A DNA stretch of 64,000 nucleotides. Source: Planococcus wigleyi. GTDB taxonomy: Bacteria; Bacillota; Bacilli; Bacillales_A; Planococcaceae. The translations under genes were made by a program, and so were the position numbers. Shown in pieces: positions 57,661 through 64,000 of the stretch. Positions within the stretch are counted from its first letter, which is position 1. Every line of letters starts with the position of its first letter. The stretch spans positions 617,473 through 681,472 of the forward strand of contig NZ_JACSPU010000001.1 of assembly GCF_014836985.1 (NCBI RefSeq), given 5' to 3'. The notes beneath the pieces are model-generated. The model saw only the letters and a list, made by a program, of their open reading frames with translations. It had not been told where the DNA came from and made no database searches.

Positions 57661-57690
57661 ACAGCTGCCGGTTGGGCAGCTGTTTTTTTT
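57661..57690 (+). terminator. Terminator after ftsZ
   Basis: Stem acagctgcc / ggcagctgt with a 5-nt loop and T8. Confidence 0.92.
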
Positions 57691-57704
57691 AGGAAATGGC
57701 TTAA

Positions 57705-57733
57705 TTGATAAATCAGCCGAATCTTGTTACAAT
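57705..57733 (+). promoter_or_regulatory. SigA promoter of ylmE-sepF-ylmG
   Basis: TTGATA (57705-57710), 17-bp spacer, TACAAT (57728-57733). Confidence 0.72.
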
Positions 57734-57765
57734 ATACTGGACTTCTATAGAAAAGTTGTGAAAGC

Positions 57766-58437
57766 ATGGAACCTATCAAACCAGTTTTTGAAGAAATTAC
57801 TGAACAGTTAAATTCGATAAGAGAACATATCCAAGTGATTGCTGTCACCAAACAAGTAGGTGTGGAACGCACCAAAGAAGCCATACAGTCGGGGATCCGC
57901 CATTTAGGTGAAAACCGTCCTGAAGGATTGGCCCAAAAACTTGAGGCAATCGACGAAGATGTTTGCTGGCATTATATCGGCAATCTTCAAACCAGAAAAG
58001 TAAAAGACGTCATCGACGAGATTGATTACCTGCATTCCCTGGACCGTTTAAGCTTGGCAAAAGAAATTCAAAAACGTGCGACCCGCCAAGTAAAATGTTT
58101 TGTACAGGTAAATGTATCGGGTGAAGAGTCAAAGAGTGGAATTGCTCCGGAAGAGGCAATTGATTTTATACAATCCTTGGAAGCCTTCGACAAAATCCAG
58201 GTAGTCGGATTGATGACGATGGCACCGAATACAACGGATGACCAAGTGATTCGTAAAGCATTTAAAGGATTAAAATTACTCCAACTCCAAGTATCAGAGA
58301 AACAGTGGGCGCATGCTCCATGCACAGAATGCTCCATGGGCATGTCCAATGATTACTTAATCGCTGCAGAAGAAGGGGCAAGTTTCGTCCGGATCGGAAC
58401 AGCATTAGTCGGGTCGGAAAGTGAGGCAAAACAATGA
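57766..58437 (+). CDS. ylmE: PLP homeostasis protein YlmE (YggS family)
   Basis: A 223-aa single-domain alanine-racemase-like TIM barrel that binds pyridoxal phosphate. Motifs: [14 protein letters not shown] with the PLP Lys, [20 protein letters not shown], and CSMGMSNDY. It keeps PLP and amino-acid pools balanced and is not itself a classical enzyme. Its last bases overlap the sepF start (ATGA). ylmD, usually upstream, is missing. Confidence 0.9.
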   Translation: MEPIKPVFEEITEQLNSIREHIQVIAVTKQVGVERTKEAIQSGIRHLGENRPEGLAQKLEAIDEDVCWHYIGNLQTRKVKDVIDEIDYLHSLDRLSLAKEIQKRATRQVKCFVQVNVSGEESKSGIAPEEAIDFIQSLEAFDKIQVVGLMTMAPNTTDDQVIRKAFKGLKLLQLQVSEKQWAHAPCTECSMGMSNDYLIAAEEGASFVRIGTALVGSESEAKQ

Positions 58438-58928
58438 GCATGAAAAATAAATTTAAAAACTTTTTCTACTTAGATGAATACGAAGAAGAACAAGTTCGTG
58501 AACAGCCTGTTCGTGAACAACCAGCAACTCAACAAAAGCCAGCTCCGCGGTATGAAAAACCGGCAGTCATGCAAGAGCCGAAAAAAACACCAAAAGAACG
58601 GCGCCAGAAAGTGGAGGAGACCATTGTGCCTAATTTAGTTAGTTTGCAGAGTGCTTCAAAATCTTCAAAAGTCAGCTTGGCAGAACCACGGGTTTATGCA
58701 GAAGCGCAGGATATTGCAGAAAGCCTGAAAAGCAAGCAGGCCGTTGTCGTAAATCTTCAACGTATTGAAAAAGATCAAGGTCTTCGGATCATCGATTTTT
58801 TGAGTGGAACAGTTTACGCCCTAGGTGGAGATATTCAACGCATCGGAACTGACATCTTCCTATGTGTACCAGACACTGTTGAAGTGGATGGCGCCATTTC
58901 AGGATATTATTACGATGATCAAGAATAA
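58434..58928 (+). CDS. sepF: Cell division protein SepF
   Basis: A 164-aa FtsZ-bundling and membrane-binding protein. The N-terminal amphipathic helix [18 protein letters not shown] binds the membrane, a Glu/Pro/Gln linker follows with a repeated REQPVREQP, and the C-terminal globular domain ([35 protein letters not shown]) forms the ring-shaped dimers. Backup to FtsA in Z-ring anchoring. Confidence 0.93.
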   Translation: MSMKNKFKNFFYLDEYEEEQVREQPVREQPATQQKPAPRYEKPAVMQEPKKTPKERRQKVEETIVPNLVSLQSASKSSKVSLAEPRVYAEAQDIAESLKSKQAVVVNLQRIEKDQGLRIIDFLSGTVYALGGDIQRIGTDIFLCVPDTVEVDGAISGYYYDDQE

Positions 58929-58948
58929 GAGGGGTGCCATAAAATAAT

Positions 58949-59212
58949 ATGATAGTTCTTGTAAATTTATTGCTCTCGGCCATTAATATCTATTTTTACA
59001 TTTTAATTGTCAGCGTCTTTATGAGCTGGGTGCCGAGCATCAAGGAATCAGGATTCGGCCAAATGATTTCTAAAATCACCGATCCCTATTTGGATATTTT
59101 CAGGCGTTTTATCCCGCCGATCGGAATGATTGATATTTCACCGATTGTTGCGATTTTCACGTTAAGCCTGGCTAGCCAGGGGATTGTTGTATTAGCGAAT
59201 TACTTCATTTAA
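58949..59212 (+). CDS. ylmG: YggT family membrane protein YlmG
   Basis: An 87-aa protein with two membrane helices and the YggT-family core VFMSWVPSIKESGFGQMISKITDPYLDIFRRFIPP (shown in parts: VFMSWVPS and DPYLDIFRRFIPP). It is linked to chromosome or cell division functions in Gram-positives and plastids, without a defined biochemical role. AAGAGGGG precedes the ATG. Confidence 0.88.
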   Translation: MIVLVNLLLSAINIYFYILIVSVFMSWVPSIKESGFGQMISKITDPYLDIFRRFIPPIGMIDISPIVAIFTLSLASQGIVVLANYFI

Positions 59213-59215
59213 CTC

Positions 59216-59243
59216 AAAACCTCACGTGATGTGAGGTTTTTTT
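59216..59243 (+). terminator. Terminator after ylmG
   Basis: Stem aaacctcac / gtgaggttt with a 5-nt loop and T7. Confidence 0.88.
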
Positions 59244-59278
59244 CTTGAACACATGACCATAGGTAAAGGAGCATCCAT

Positions 59279-60064
59279 ATGGAAGAGATATTTCAGCATT
59301 TCAGAAAAGAAGAACAGCAATTTATTGAGCAGGTATCAGGCTGGCTGCGTGAAGTGGAAGACCGCTATTCACCGAAATTGACTGATTTTCTGGATCCGCG
59401 CCAGCGTTTTATCGTTGAGGCGGTCGTTGGCTCGAGTGATGTGCAGATAATGGCTTCGGGACGCTTTAAAGATGCGGAAAGACAGCGTGTGCTGTTGTAT
59501 CCTTCCTATTTTGAACCACAGCAGGAGGATTTCAACATCACAGTCTTCGAGTTGAAATACCCTTCGAAGTTCGTGAACCTGCGCCATCCTGATATTCTGG
59601 GTTCGTTGATGTCGTTAGGTTTGGACCGCAGTAAATTTGGTGACATCCGGATAGAAAATGAGCGCGTACAGCTGGCTGTCATGGATGAAATCAGCCCTTA
59701 TCTGCAGAGCAATTTCGTCAGTGCGGCTAAAGTGAAGGTGCATTTGAATGAAGTGACCGTTGCTGAAGAGCTGATTGAGACGCATGAGGAATGGTTCGAA
59801 GAATCGTACACAGTCAGTTCGATGAGATTGGATACTGTCATGAGCTCGGTCTATAACATTTCACGGCAGAAAGCGTCTGCTTTAATTCATGGCGGAAAAG
59901 TGAAGGTCAATTGGACGCTGCAGGAGCAGCCATCTTTTGAACTGCACGAATCGGACATGATTTCTTCAAGAGGCTACGGACGTGTTCGTTTGATCATGAT
60001 TGAAGGGCGCACGAAAAAAGACAAGGTCCGTCTGCAAGTCGGCCGCCTGGAAGCGAAAAACTAG
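59279..60064 (+). CDS. ylmH: S4-domain RNA-binding protein YlmH
   Basis: A 261-aa protein with an N-terminal YlmH-specific domain (QHFRKEEQQFIEQV, YPSYFEP) and a C-terminal S4 RNA-binding domain from about residue 180 (LDTVMSSVYNISRQKASALI). B. subtilis YlmH has been linked to rescue of stalled ribosomes. AAAGGAG precedes the ATG. Gene order ylmG-ylmH-divIVA is conserved. Confidence 0.9.
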   Translation: MEEIFQHFRKEEQQFIEQVSGWLREVEDRYSPKLTDFLDPRQRFIVEAVVGSSDVQIMASGRFKDAERQRVLLYPSYFEPQQEDFNITVFELKYPSKFVNLRHPDILGSLMSLGLDRSKFGDIRIENERVQLAVMDEISPYLQSNFVSAAKVKVHLNEVTVAEELIETHEEWFEESYTVSSMRLDTVMSSVYNISRQKASALIHGGKVKVNWTLQEQPSFELHESDMISSRGYGRVRLIMIEGRTKKDKVRLQVGRLEAKN

Positions 60065-60091
60065 GCGGCTTTTAAAAAAAACGAAATAATA

Positions 60092-60120
60092 CTGAAATTT
60101 TGGGCCGTGGACTGTATAAT
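60092..60120 (+). promoter_or_regulatory. SigA promoter of divIVA
   Basis: CTGAAA (60092-60097), 17-bp spacer, TATAAT (60115-60120), 38 bases before divIVA. Confidence 0.68.
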
Positions 60121-60158
60121 AGGAAGATAAGATGACAAGTTAAGGAGAGGTTTACTCA

Positions 60159-60680
60159 ATGCCATTATCCCCGTTAGATATACATAACAAAGAATTCAGC
60201 CGAGCATTCCGAGGATATCAGGAAGATGAAGTAAATGAATTCCTGGAACAGATCATGAGAGATTATGAAATCCTTTTGAAAGAAAAGGCGGCACTTGAAG
60301 ATCGTTTGAAAACGACCGACGAGCGTGTGGGCCATTTCAATACAATCGAGTCGACCTTGCAGAAATCGATTTTTGTAGCTCAGGAAGCTTCAGAAGAGGT
60401 TCGCCGGAATTCACAGAAAGAAGCGGAATTGATCATTAAGGAAGCTGAGAAAAATGCTGACCGGATCGTCAATGAGTCATTGACGAAAGCACGTCGCATC
60501 GCTTCAGAGATCGAAGAATTGAAAAAGCAGTCGCGCATTTTCAAAAACCGTTTCAAAATGTTGGTTGAAGCCCAATTGGATTTGATCGATACAGATGATT
60601 GGGAAACGTTGTTGGAATACGATATTGATACACAGAACTTAGAAAAGATTGAGAAGGATAAAGAAGAGTCGAACTCTTGA
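60159..60680 (+). CDS. divIVA: Cell-pole and septum protein DivIVA
   Basis: A 173-aa coiled-coil protein that recognises negatively curved membrane at poles and septa. The N-terminal membrane-binding domain (PLSPLDIHNKEFSRAFRGY, YQEDEVNEFLEQI) and two coiled coils (about 30-60 and 75-135) are clear. AAGGAGAGG precedes the ATG. The -35 box of the ileS promoter overlaps its stop codon. Confidence 0.93.
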   Translation: MPLSPLDIHNKEFSRAFRGYQEDEVNEFLEQIMRDYEILLKEKAALEDRLKTTDERVGHFNTIESTLQKSIFVAQEASEEVRRNSQKEAELIIKEAEKNADRIVNESLTKARRIASEIEELKKQSRIFKNRFKMLVEAQLDLIDTDDWETLLEYDIDTQNLEKIEKDKEESNS

Positions 60681-60705
60681 CTCTGAGACTTTCTGCTTCT
60701 ATAAT
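60677..60705 (+). promoter_or_regulatory. SigA promoter of the ileS T-box transcript
   Basis: TTGACT (60677-60682), 17-bp spacer, TATAAT (60700-60705); the -35 covers the divIVA stop codon. The predicted start near 60712 gives a leader of about 260 nt. Confidence 0.82.
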
Positions 60706-60711
60706 TACGAC

Positions 60712-60955
60712 ATACAAAAAAACGCGCTGATAGAGACAGTACGCCATGCAGGAAGGCAAAGCGAACCAGGGACAGTGAAAGCCTGGCACGGATGCATGGA
60801 AGAAAATCACTCTTGAGCAGGATTGGTGAACGACAGTATCCAATTCCGTCTACGCCACGTTACGGTGATCGAGTGGCAGCTATCTAGCTGCAACAAGGGT
60901 GGTACCGCGAGTCTAAGCTTCTCGTCCCTTTCCAGGGATGGGGGCTTTTTATTAT
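60712..60955 (+). ncRNA. T-box riboswitch leader (isoleucine)
   Basis: The conserved T-box sequence AAGGGTGGTACCGCG lies at 60895-60909, and its UGGU bulge matches the 3' end of a tRNA with discriminator A. Stem I closes by CCATGCA (60744-60750) / TGCATGG (60793-60799). An AGTA on the 5' side and GAAAATCA on the 3' side form the specifier loop, with codon ATC (Ile) at 60806-60808. A stem II candidate is GGATTGG / CCAATTCC. An alternative terminator hairpin (about 60915-60952, T5) ends the leader. Uncharged tRNA-Ile would promote read-through into ileS. Confidence 0.93.
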
Positions 60956-60974
60956 GCCTACAGGAGGAATAGAG

Positions 60975-63737
60975 ATGGAATACAAAGATACCTTATTGAT
61001 GCCGAAAACAGATTTTCCGATGCGCGGCAATTTGCCGAACCGGGAACCGGAAATGCAAAAGAAATGGGAAGAGATGGACATTTACAAAAAAGTATTGGAC
61101 CGGACAAAAGGCCGTCCTTTCTTCGTCCTTCATGACGGACCGCCTTATGCAAACGGCGATTTGCATATGGGCCATGCCTTAAACAAAGTTTTGAAAGATA
61201 TGATCGTCCGTTCCCGTTCAATGATGGGCTTCCATGCACCATATGTTCCAGGCTGGGATACACACGGCTTGCCGATTGAACAGGCCTTGACGAATAAAGG
61301 CGTGAACCGCAAAGAAATGTCTTTAGCCGAGTTCCGCAAACTCTGTGAAGAATATGCTTACCAGCAAATCGACAGCCAGCGTTCGCAATTCAAACGCATT
61401 GGTGTGCGTGGGGATTGGGAAAATCCTTATGTGACATTAAAACCGGCATATGAAGCACGCCAAATTGAAGTATTCGGCAAAATGGCCAATAAAGGCTATA
61501 TCTATAAAGGCTTGAAACCTGTCTATTGGTCCCCATCAAGTGAATCGTCACTTGCTGAAGCGGAAATCGAGTATCATGACAAAAAATCTCCGTCCATTTA
61601 TGTCTCTTTCCCTGTCACTGACGGAAAAGGCGTATTGGCTGAAGGCACGAACTTAGTGATCTGGACGACGACTCCTTGGACAATCCCGGCAAACCTTGGG
61701 ATTTCTGTACATGCCAAATTGGATTACGCAGAAGTTTCCGTAAACGGATCGCTGTACATCATTGCACAGGAACTGTTGAAGGAAGTTGCTGAAGAATTGG
61801 GCTGGACGGATTATGAAGTTGTCCGTCTGTTGCAGGGGGCTGAGTTGGAACATATTCTGGCGAAGCATCCATTGTATGACCGCACATCACTAGTGATGCT
61901 TGGTGACCACGTAACGACCGATTCCGGTACAGGCTGCGTTCATACAGCACCTGGACACGGTGAAGATGACTTCTTGATCGGCAAAAAATACGGACTGGAT
62001 GTTCTGTGTCCAGTGGACGAACGTGGAGTCATGACAGACGAAGCGCCTGGATTCGAAGGCGAATTCTATGACAAAGCCAATAAATCCATTACAGAAGCAC
62101 TGGATAATGCAGGTGCTCTTGAAAAACTTTCATTCATCACACACTCGTATCCGCATGATTGGCGGACGAAAAAACCGGTCATCTACCGTGCAACGGCTCA
62201 ATGGTTTGTTTCGATCGATGCTTTCCGTGATCAGATCCTGAAAGCAATCAAAGAAACGTCCTTCACACCGGCATGGGGCGAAACACGCCTGTTCAACATG
62301 CTGCGTGACCGCGGCGATTGGAATATTTCACGCCAGCGCGTATGGGGCGTTCCGATTCCGGTCTTCTACGCTGAAAACGGTGATCCGGTCATCACAGAAG
62401 AAACCATTGCCCACATTGCGGATCTGTTCCGCGAGAACGGATCAAATATCTGGTTTGAACGTCCAGCGGCAGAGTTGTTGCCATCAGGATTCACTCATCC
62501 GAGCAGCCCGAACGGCTTGTTCACAAAAGAAATGGACATCATGGATGTCTGGTTCGATTCAGGATCATCTCACCAAGGTGTACTGGTTGAGCGTGAAGAT
62601 CTGCAATATCCGGCTGACCTTTACCTTGAAGGATCTGACCAATACCGTGGCTGGTTCAACTCATCGTTGACGACAAGCGTAGCCATCAACGGCATCGCAC
62701 CTTATAAAGGCATCCTGAGCCATGGCTTTACGCTTGACGGCAATGGCCGCAAGATGAGTAAATCATTGGGCAACGTCATCGTGCCGGCTAAAGTGATGAA
62801 TCAAATGGGAGCGGATATCCTGCGTTTATGGGTGGCTTCTGTAGATTACACAGCGGACGTCCGTGTGTCTGACGAGAACTTCAAGCAAGTATCGGAAGTT
62901 TACCGCAAAATCCGTAATACGCTGAAGTTCCTTCACGGAAACTTGGCTGATTTCAATGAAAAAGAGCATCGCGTCGCATTCGAAGATATGCGCGAAATGG
63001 ATCAATACATGGCGATGAAATTGCAGAAGATGGTGGAAACTGTACGCAAAGCGTATGAAACTTACGAGTTCTCATCCATCTATCATGCATTGAATAATTA
63101 TTGTGCAAATGACTTGAGCTCATTCTACTTGGATGTTGCAAAAGACGTTGTTTACATCGAAAGCCAAGATCATCCGCATCGCCGTGCTATGCAGACAGTG
63201 ATGTTCGATTCACTGATGGCAATCCTTAAGCTGTCAGCACCGATCATCCCGCACACAGCAGATGAATTATGGTCATACTTGAGCTTTGTTGAAGAAGAAA
63301 GTGTTCAATTGACCGACTTCCCAGAAGCAGTTTCCAATCCGGCATTTGAAGGCCTGGATGAAAAATGGAGCCGTTTCATGGATGTTCGCGATGACGTGCT
63401 GAAAGCACTTGAAGAAGCGCGTGCAGCTAAAACGATCGGTAAATCACTGGAAGCGAAAGTGACAGTTTACGGCAATGAAGAATTGGCCGCATTGCTCGCT
63501 TCAACAGACGACAACCTGGCCCAATTGTTCATCGTATCCAAATACGAATACGGTGGTGCACAAGACCAGGCACCGGCTCACGCAGTGAAACTGAACGAAG
63601 TTTCGGTAACAGTCGAAAAAGCTGAAGGCGAAAAATGCGAACGCTGCTGGACGATTTCAGAAGAAATTGGCCAAAGTGAAGCGCATCCGGCATTATGCCC
63701 GCGCTGTGCAAGTGTCGTAGAAACACAATATGCTTAA
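60975..63737 (+). CDS. ileS: Isoleucyl-tRNA synthetase
   Basis: Class I synthetase, 920 aa, bacterial type. HIGH-type motif in [16 protein letters not shown]1 editing domain in the middle ([27 protein letters not shown]), KMSKS in [10 protein letters not shown], and the C-terminal zinc finger CERCW...CPRC. The ATG at 60975 follows AGGAGGAAT and gives the standard N terminus; an ATG at 60954 lies in the T-box terminator. Expression is probably controlled by the T-box leader. Confidence 0.97.
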   Translation: MEYKDTLLMPKTDFPMRGNLPNREPEMQKKWEEMDIYKKVLDRTKGRPFFVLHDGPPYANGDLHMGHALNKVLKDMIVRSRSMMGFHAPYVPGWDTHGLPIEQALTNKGVNRKEMSLAEFRKLCEEYAYQQIDSQRSQFKRIGVRGDWENPYVTLKPAYEARQIEVFGKMANKGYIYKGLKPVYWSPSSESSLAEAEIEYHDKKSPSIYVSFPVTDGKGVLAEGTNLVIWTTTPWTIPANLGISVHAKLDYAEVSVNGSLYIIAQELLKEVAEELGWTDYEVVRLLQGAELEHILAKHPLYDRTSLVMLGDHVTTDSGTGCVHTAPGHGEDDFLIGKKYGLDVLCPVDERGVMTDEAPGFEGEFYDKANKSITEALDNAGALEKLSFITHSYPHDWRTKKPVIYRATAQWFVSIDAFRDQILKAIKETSFTPAWGETRLFNMLRDRGDWNISRQRVWGVPIPVFYAENGDPVITEETIAHIADLFRENGSNIWFERPAAELLPSGFTHPSSPNGLFTKEMDIMDVWFDSGSSHQGVLVEREDLQYPADLYLEGSDQYRGWFNSSLTTSVAINGIAPYKGILSHGFTLDGNGRKMSKSLGNVIVPAKVMNQMGADILRLWVASVDYTADVRVSDENFKQVSEVYRKIRNTLKFLHGNLADFNEKEHRVAFEDMREMDQYMAMKLQKMVETVRKAYETYEFSSIYHALNNYCANDLSSFYLDVAKDVVYIESQDHPHRRAMQTVMFDSLMAILKLSAPIIPHTADELWSYLSFVEEESVQLTDFPEAVSNPAFEGLDEKWSRFMDVRDDVLKALEEARAAKTIGKSLEAKVTVYGNEELAALLASTDDNLAQLFIVSKYEYGGAQDQAPAHAVKLNEVSVTVEKAEGEKCERCWTISEEIGQSEAHPALCPRCASVVETQYA

Positions 63738-63765
63738 TTCCAGCAATGGATAAAGCCGATAGTAG

Positions 63766-63803
63766 AGGTCTGGAAAACCGGAAAGCCGGTTTTTCAGACC
63801 TTT
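63766..63803 (+). terminator. Terminator after ileS
   Basis: A 16-bp stem with one G-U pair (aggtctggaaaaccgg, AAAG loop) precedes a short T tract and a T7 run slightly further on. Confidence 0.82.
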
Positions 63804-63862
63804 ACTTTTTTTGCTGACATTGTGTTAAAATAGATTGACTGCTGAATTGACGGAGGATACGG

Positions 63863-64000
63863 ATGTTTATTTATTATGGAATCGCATTGTTGATAATTGC
63901 ATTGGATCAATGGACAAAATGGCTGGTCCTGAAGAATATGGAATTGGGTGAACGGATTTCAGTGATCGACCCTTATCTCGGGTGGCTTTCACACCGCAAC
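63863..64000 (+). CDS. lspA: Lipoprotein signal peptidase, N-terminal part
   Basis: The first 46 codons of a signal peptidase II. The N-terminal helix with [10 protein letters not shown] (conserved Asp and Lys) and the following loop match LspA. GGAGGATACGG precedes the ATG. The catalytic Asp residues lie beyond the window end. It would process the lipoproteins encoded here (CtaC, the deacetylase). The B. subtilis ylyA gene between ileS and lspA is absent. Confidence 0.85.
   Translation, partial: MFIYYGIALLIIALDQWTKWLVLKNMELGERISVIDPYLGWLSHRN

Noticed and set aside
60954-60974. ATG at 60954 as ileS start
   Set aside because: It lies at the end of the T-box terminator; the ATG at 60975 has a strong ribosome site and gives the family N terminus.

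Overview
The window is a stretch of conserved chromosomal core from a low-to-mid GC Firmicute of the order Bacillales. Gene order follows the Bacillus subtilis ykyA-pdh-speA-ykt-yla-ftsW-pycA-cta-ylb-dcw-ftsAZ-ylm-divIVA-ileS-lspA backbone almost gene for gene, but every sporulation gene normally embedded in that backbone is missing and the division/cell-wall cluster has the short Staphylococcus-like form. That combination, with a bacillithiol gene (bshC) and a Zn-ribbon L32, points to a non-spore-forming Planococcaceae such as Planococcus/Planomicrobium. This is an inference from protein likeness and gene order only. No rRNA, tRNA, CRISPR array, prophage or intact insertion sequence was seen.

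Layout. 1-5.8 kb: end of a YkyA lipoprotein, then the pyruvate dehydrogenase operon pdhABCD behind a clear SigA promoter. 5.8-15.7 kb: deacetylase lipoprotein, arginine decarboxylase speA, nitronate monooxygenase, and small yktA/yktB/ykzI/suhB/ylaF/typA/ylaH/ylaI/ylaN genes. 15.8-28.4 kb: ftsW, pyruvate carboxylase, heme A/O synthesis (ctaA divergent from ctaB) and the caa3 cytochrome oxidase operon ctaCDEF with assembly genes ctaG and a DUF420 gene. 28.4-38.3 kb: an AI-2E-family permease and the ylb region (ylbA-like, ylbC, ylbF, ylbG, rsmD, coaD, ylbL, tmcAL, ylbN, rpmF) with a thioesterase and a glycerophosphodiesterase. 38.4-42.7 kb: an accessory acyl-CoA block, namely a crotonase-fold protein and a three-gene biotin-dependent acyl-CoA carboxylase with a CcpA-type cre over its promoter and a cluster of hairpins inside the operon. 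42.8-57.7 kb: panE-like gene, bshC, then mraZ-rsmH-ftsL-pbpB-mraY-murD-divIB-ylxW-ylxX-sbp-ftsA-ftsZ. 57.7-64 kb: ylmE-sepF-ylmG-ylmH-divIVA, a T-box-controlled ileS, and the start of lspA.

The genes form three working groups. Central carbon and respiration: PDH makes acetyl-CoA, PycA makes oxaloacetate, and the Cta proteins make and assemble the terminal oxidase. Envelope and division: FtsW, PBP2B, MraY, MurD, DivIB, FtsL, FtsA, FtsZ, SepF, YlmG and DivIVA cover lipid II synthesis, septal synthesis and Z-ring tethering. Translation: TypA, RsmD, TmcAL, L32, RsmH and IleS.

No wholly new multi-gene system stands out. The items most worth a second look are the hairpin cluster at 40965-41116 inside the carboxylase operon, the crotonase-fold gene lacking the usual catalytic glutamate, the cre site, the 10-bp-phased MraZ boxes, palindromic operator candidates before pdhA and between ctaA and ctaB, the acidic tail of PBP2B, and three convergent gene pairs whose coding ends overlap, two of them inside terminator hairpins.
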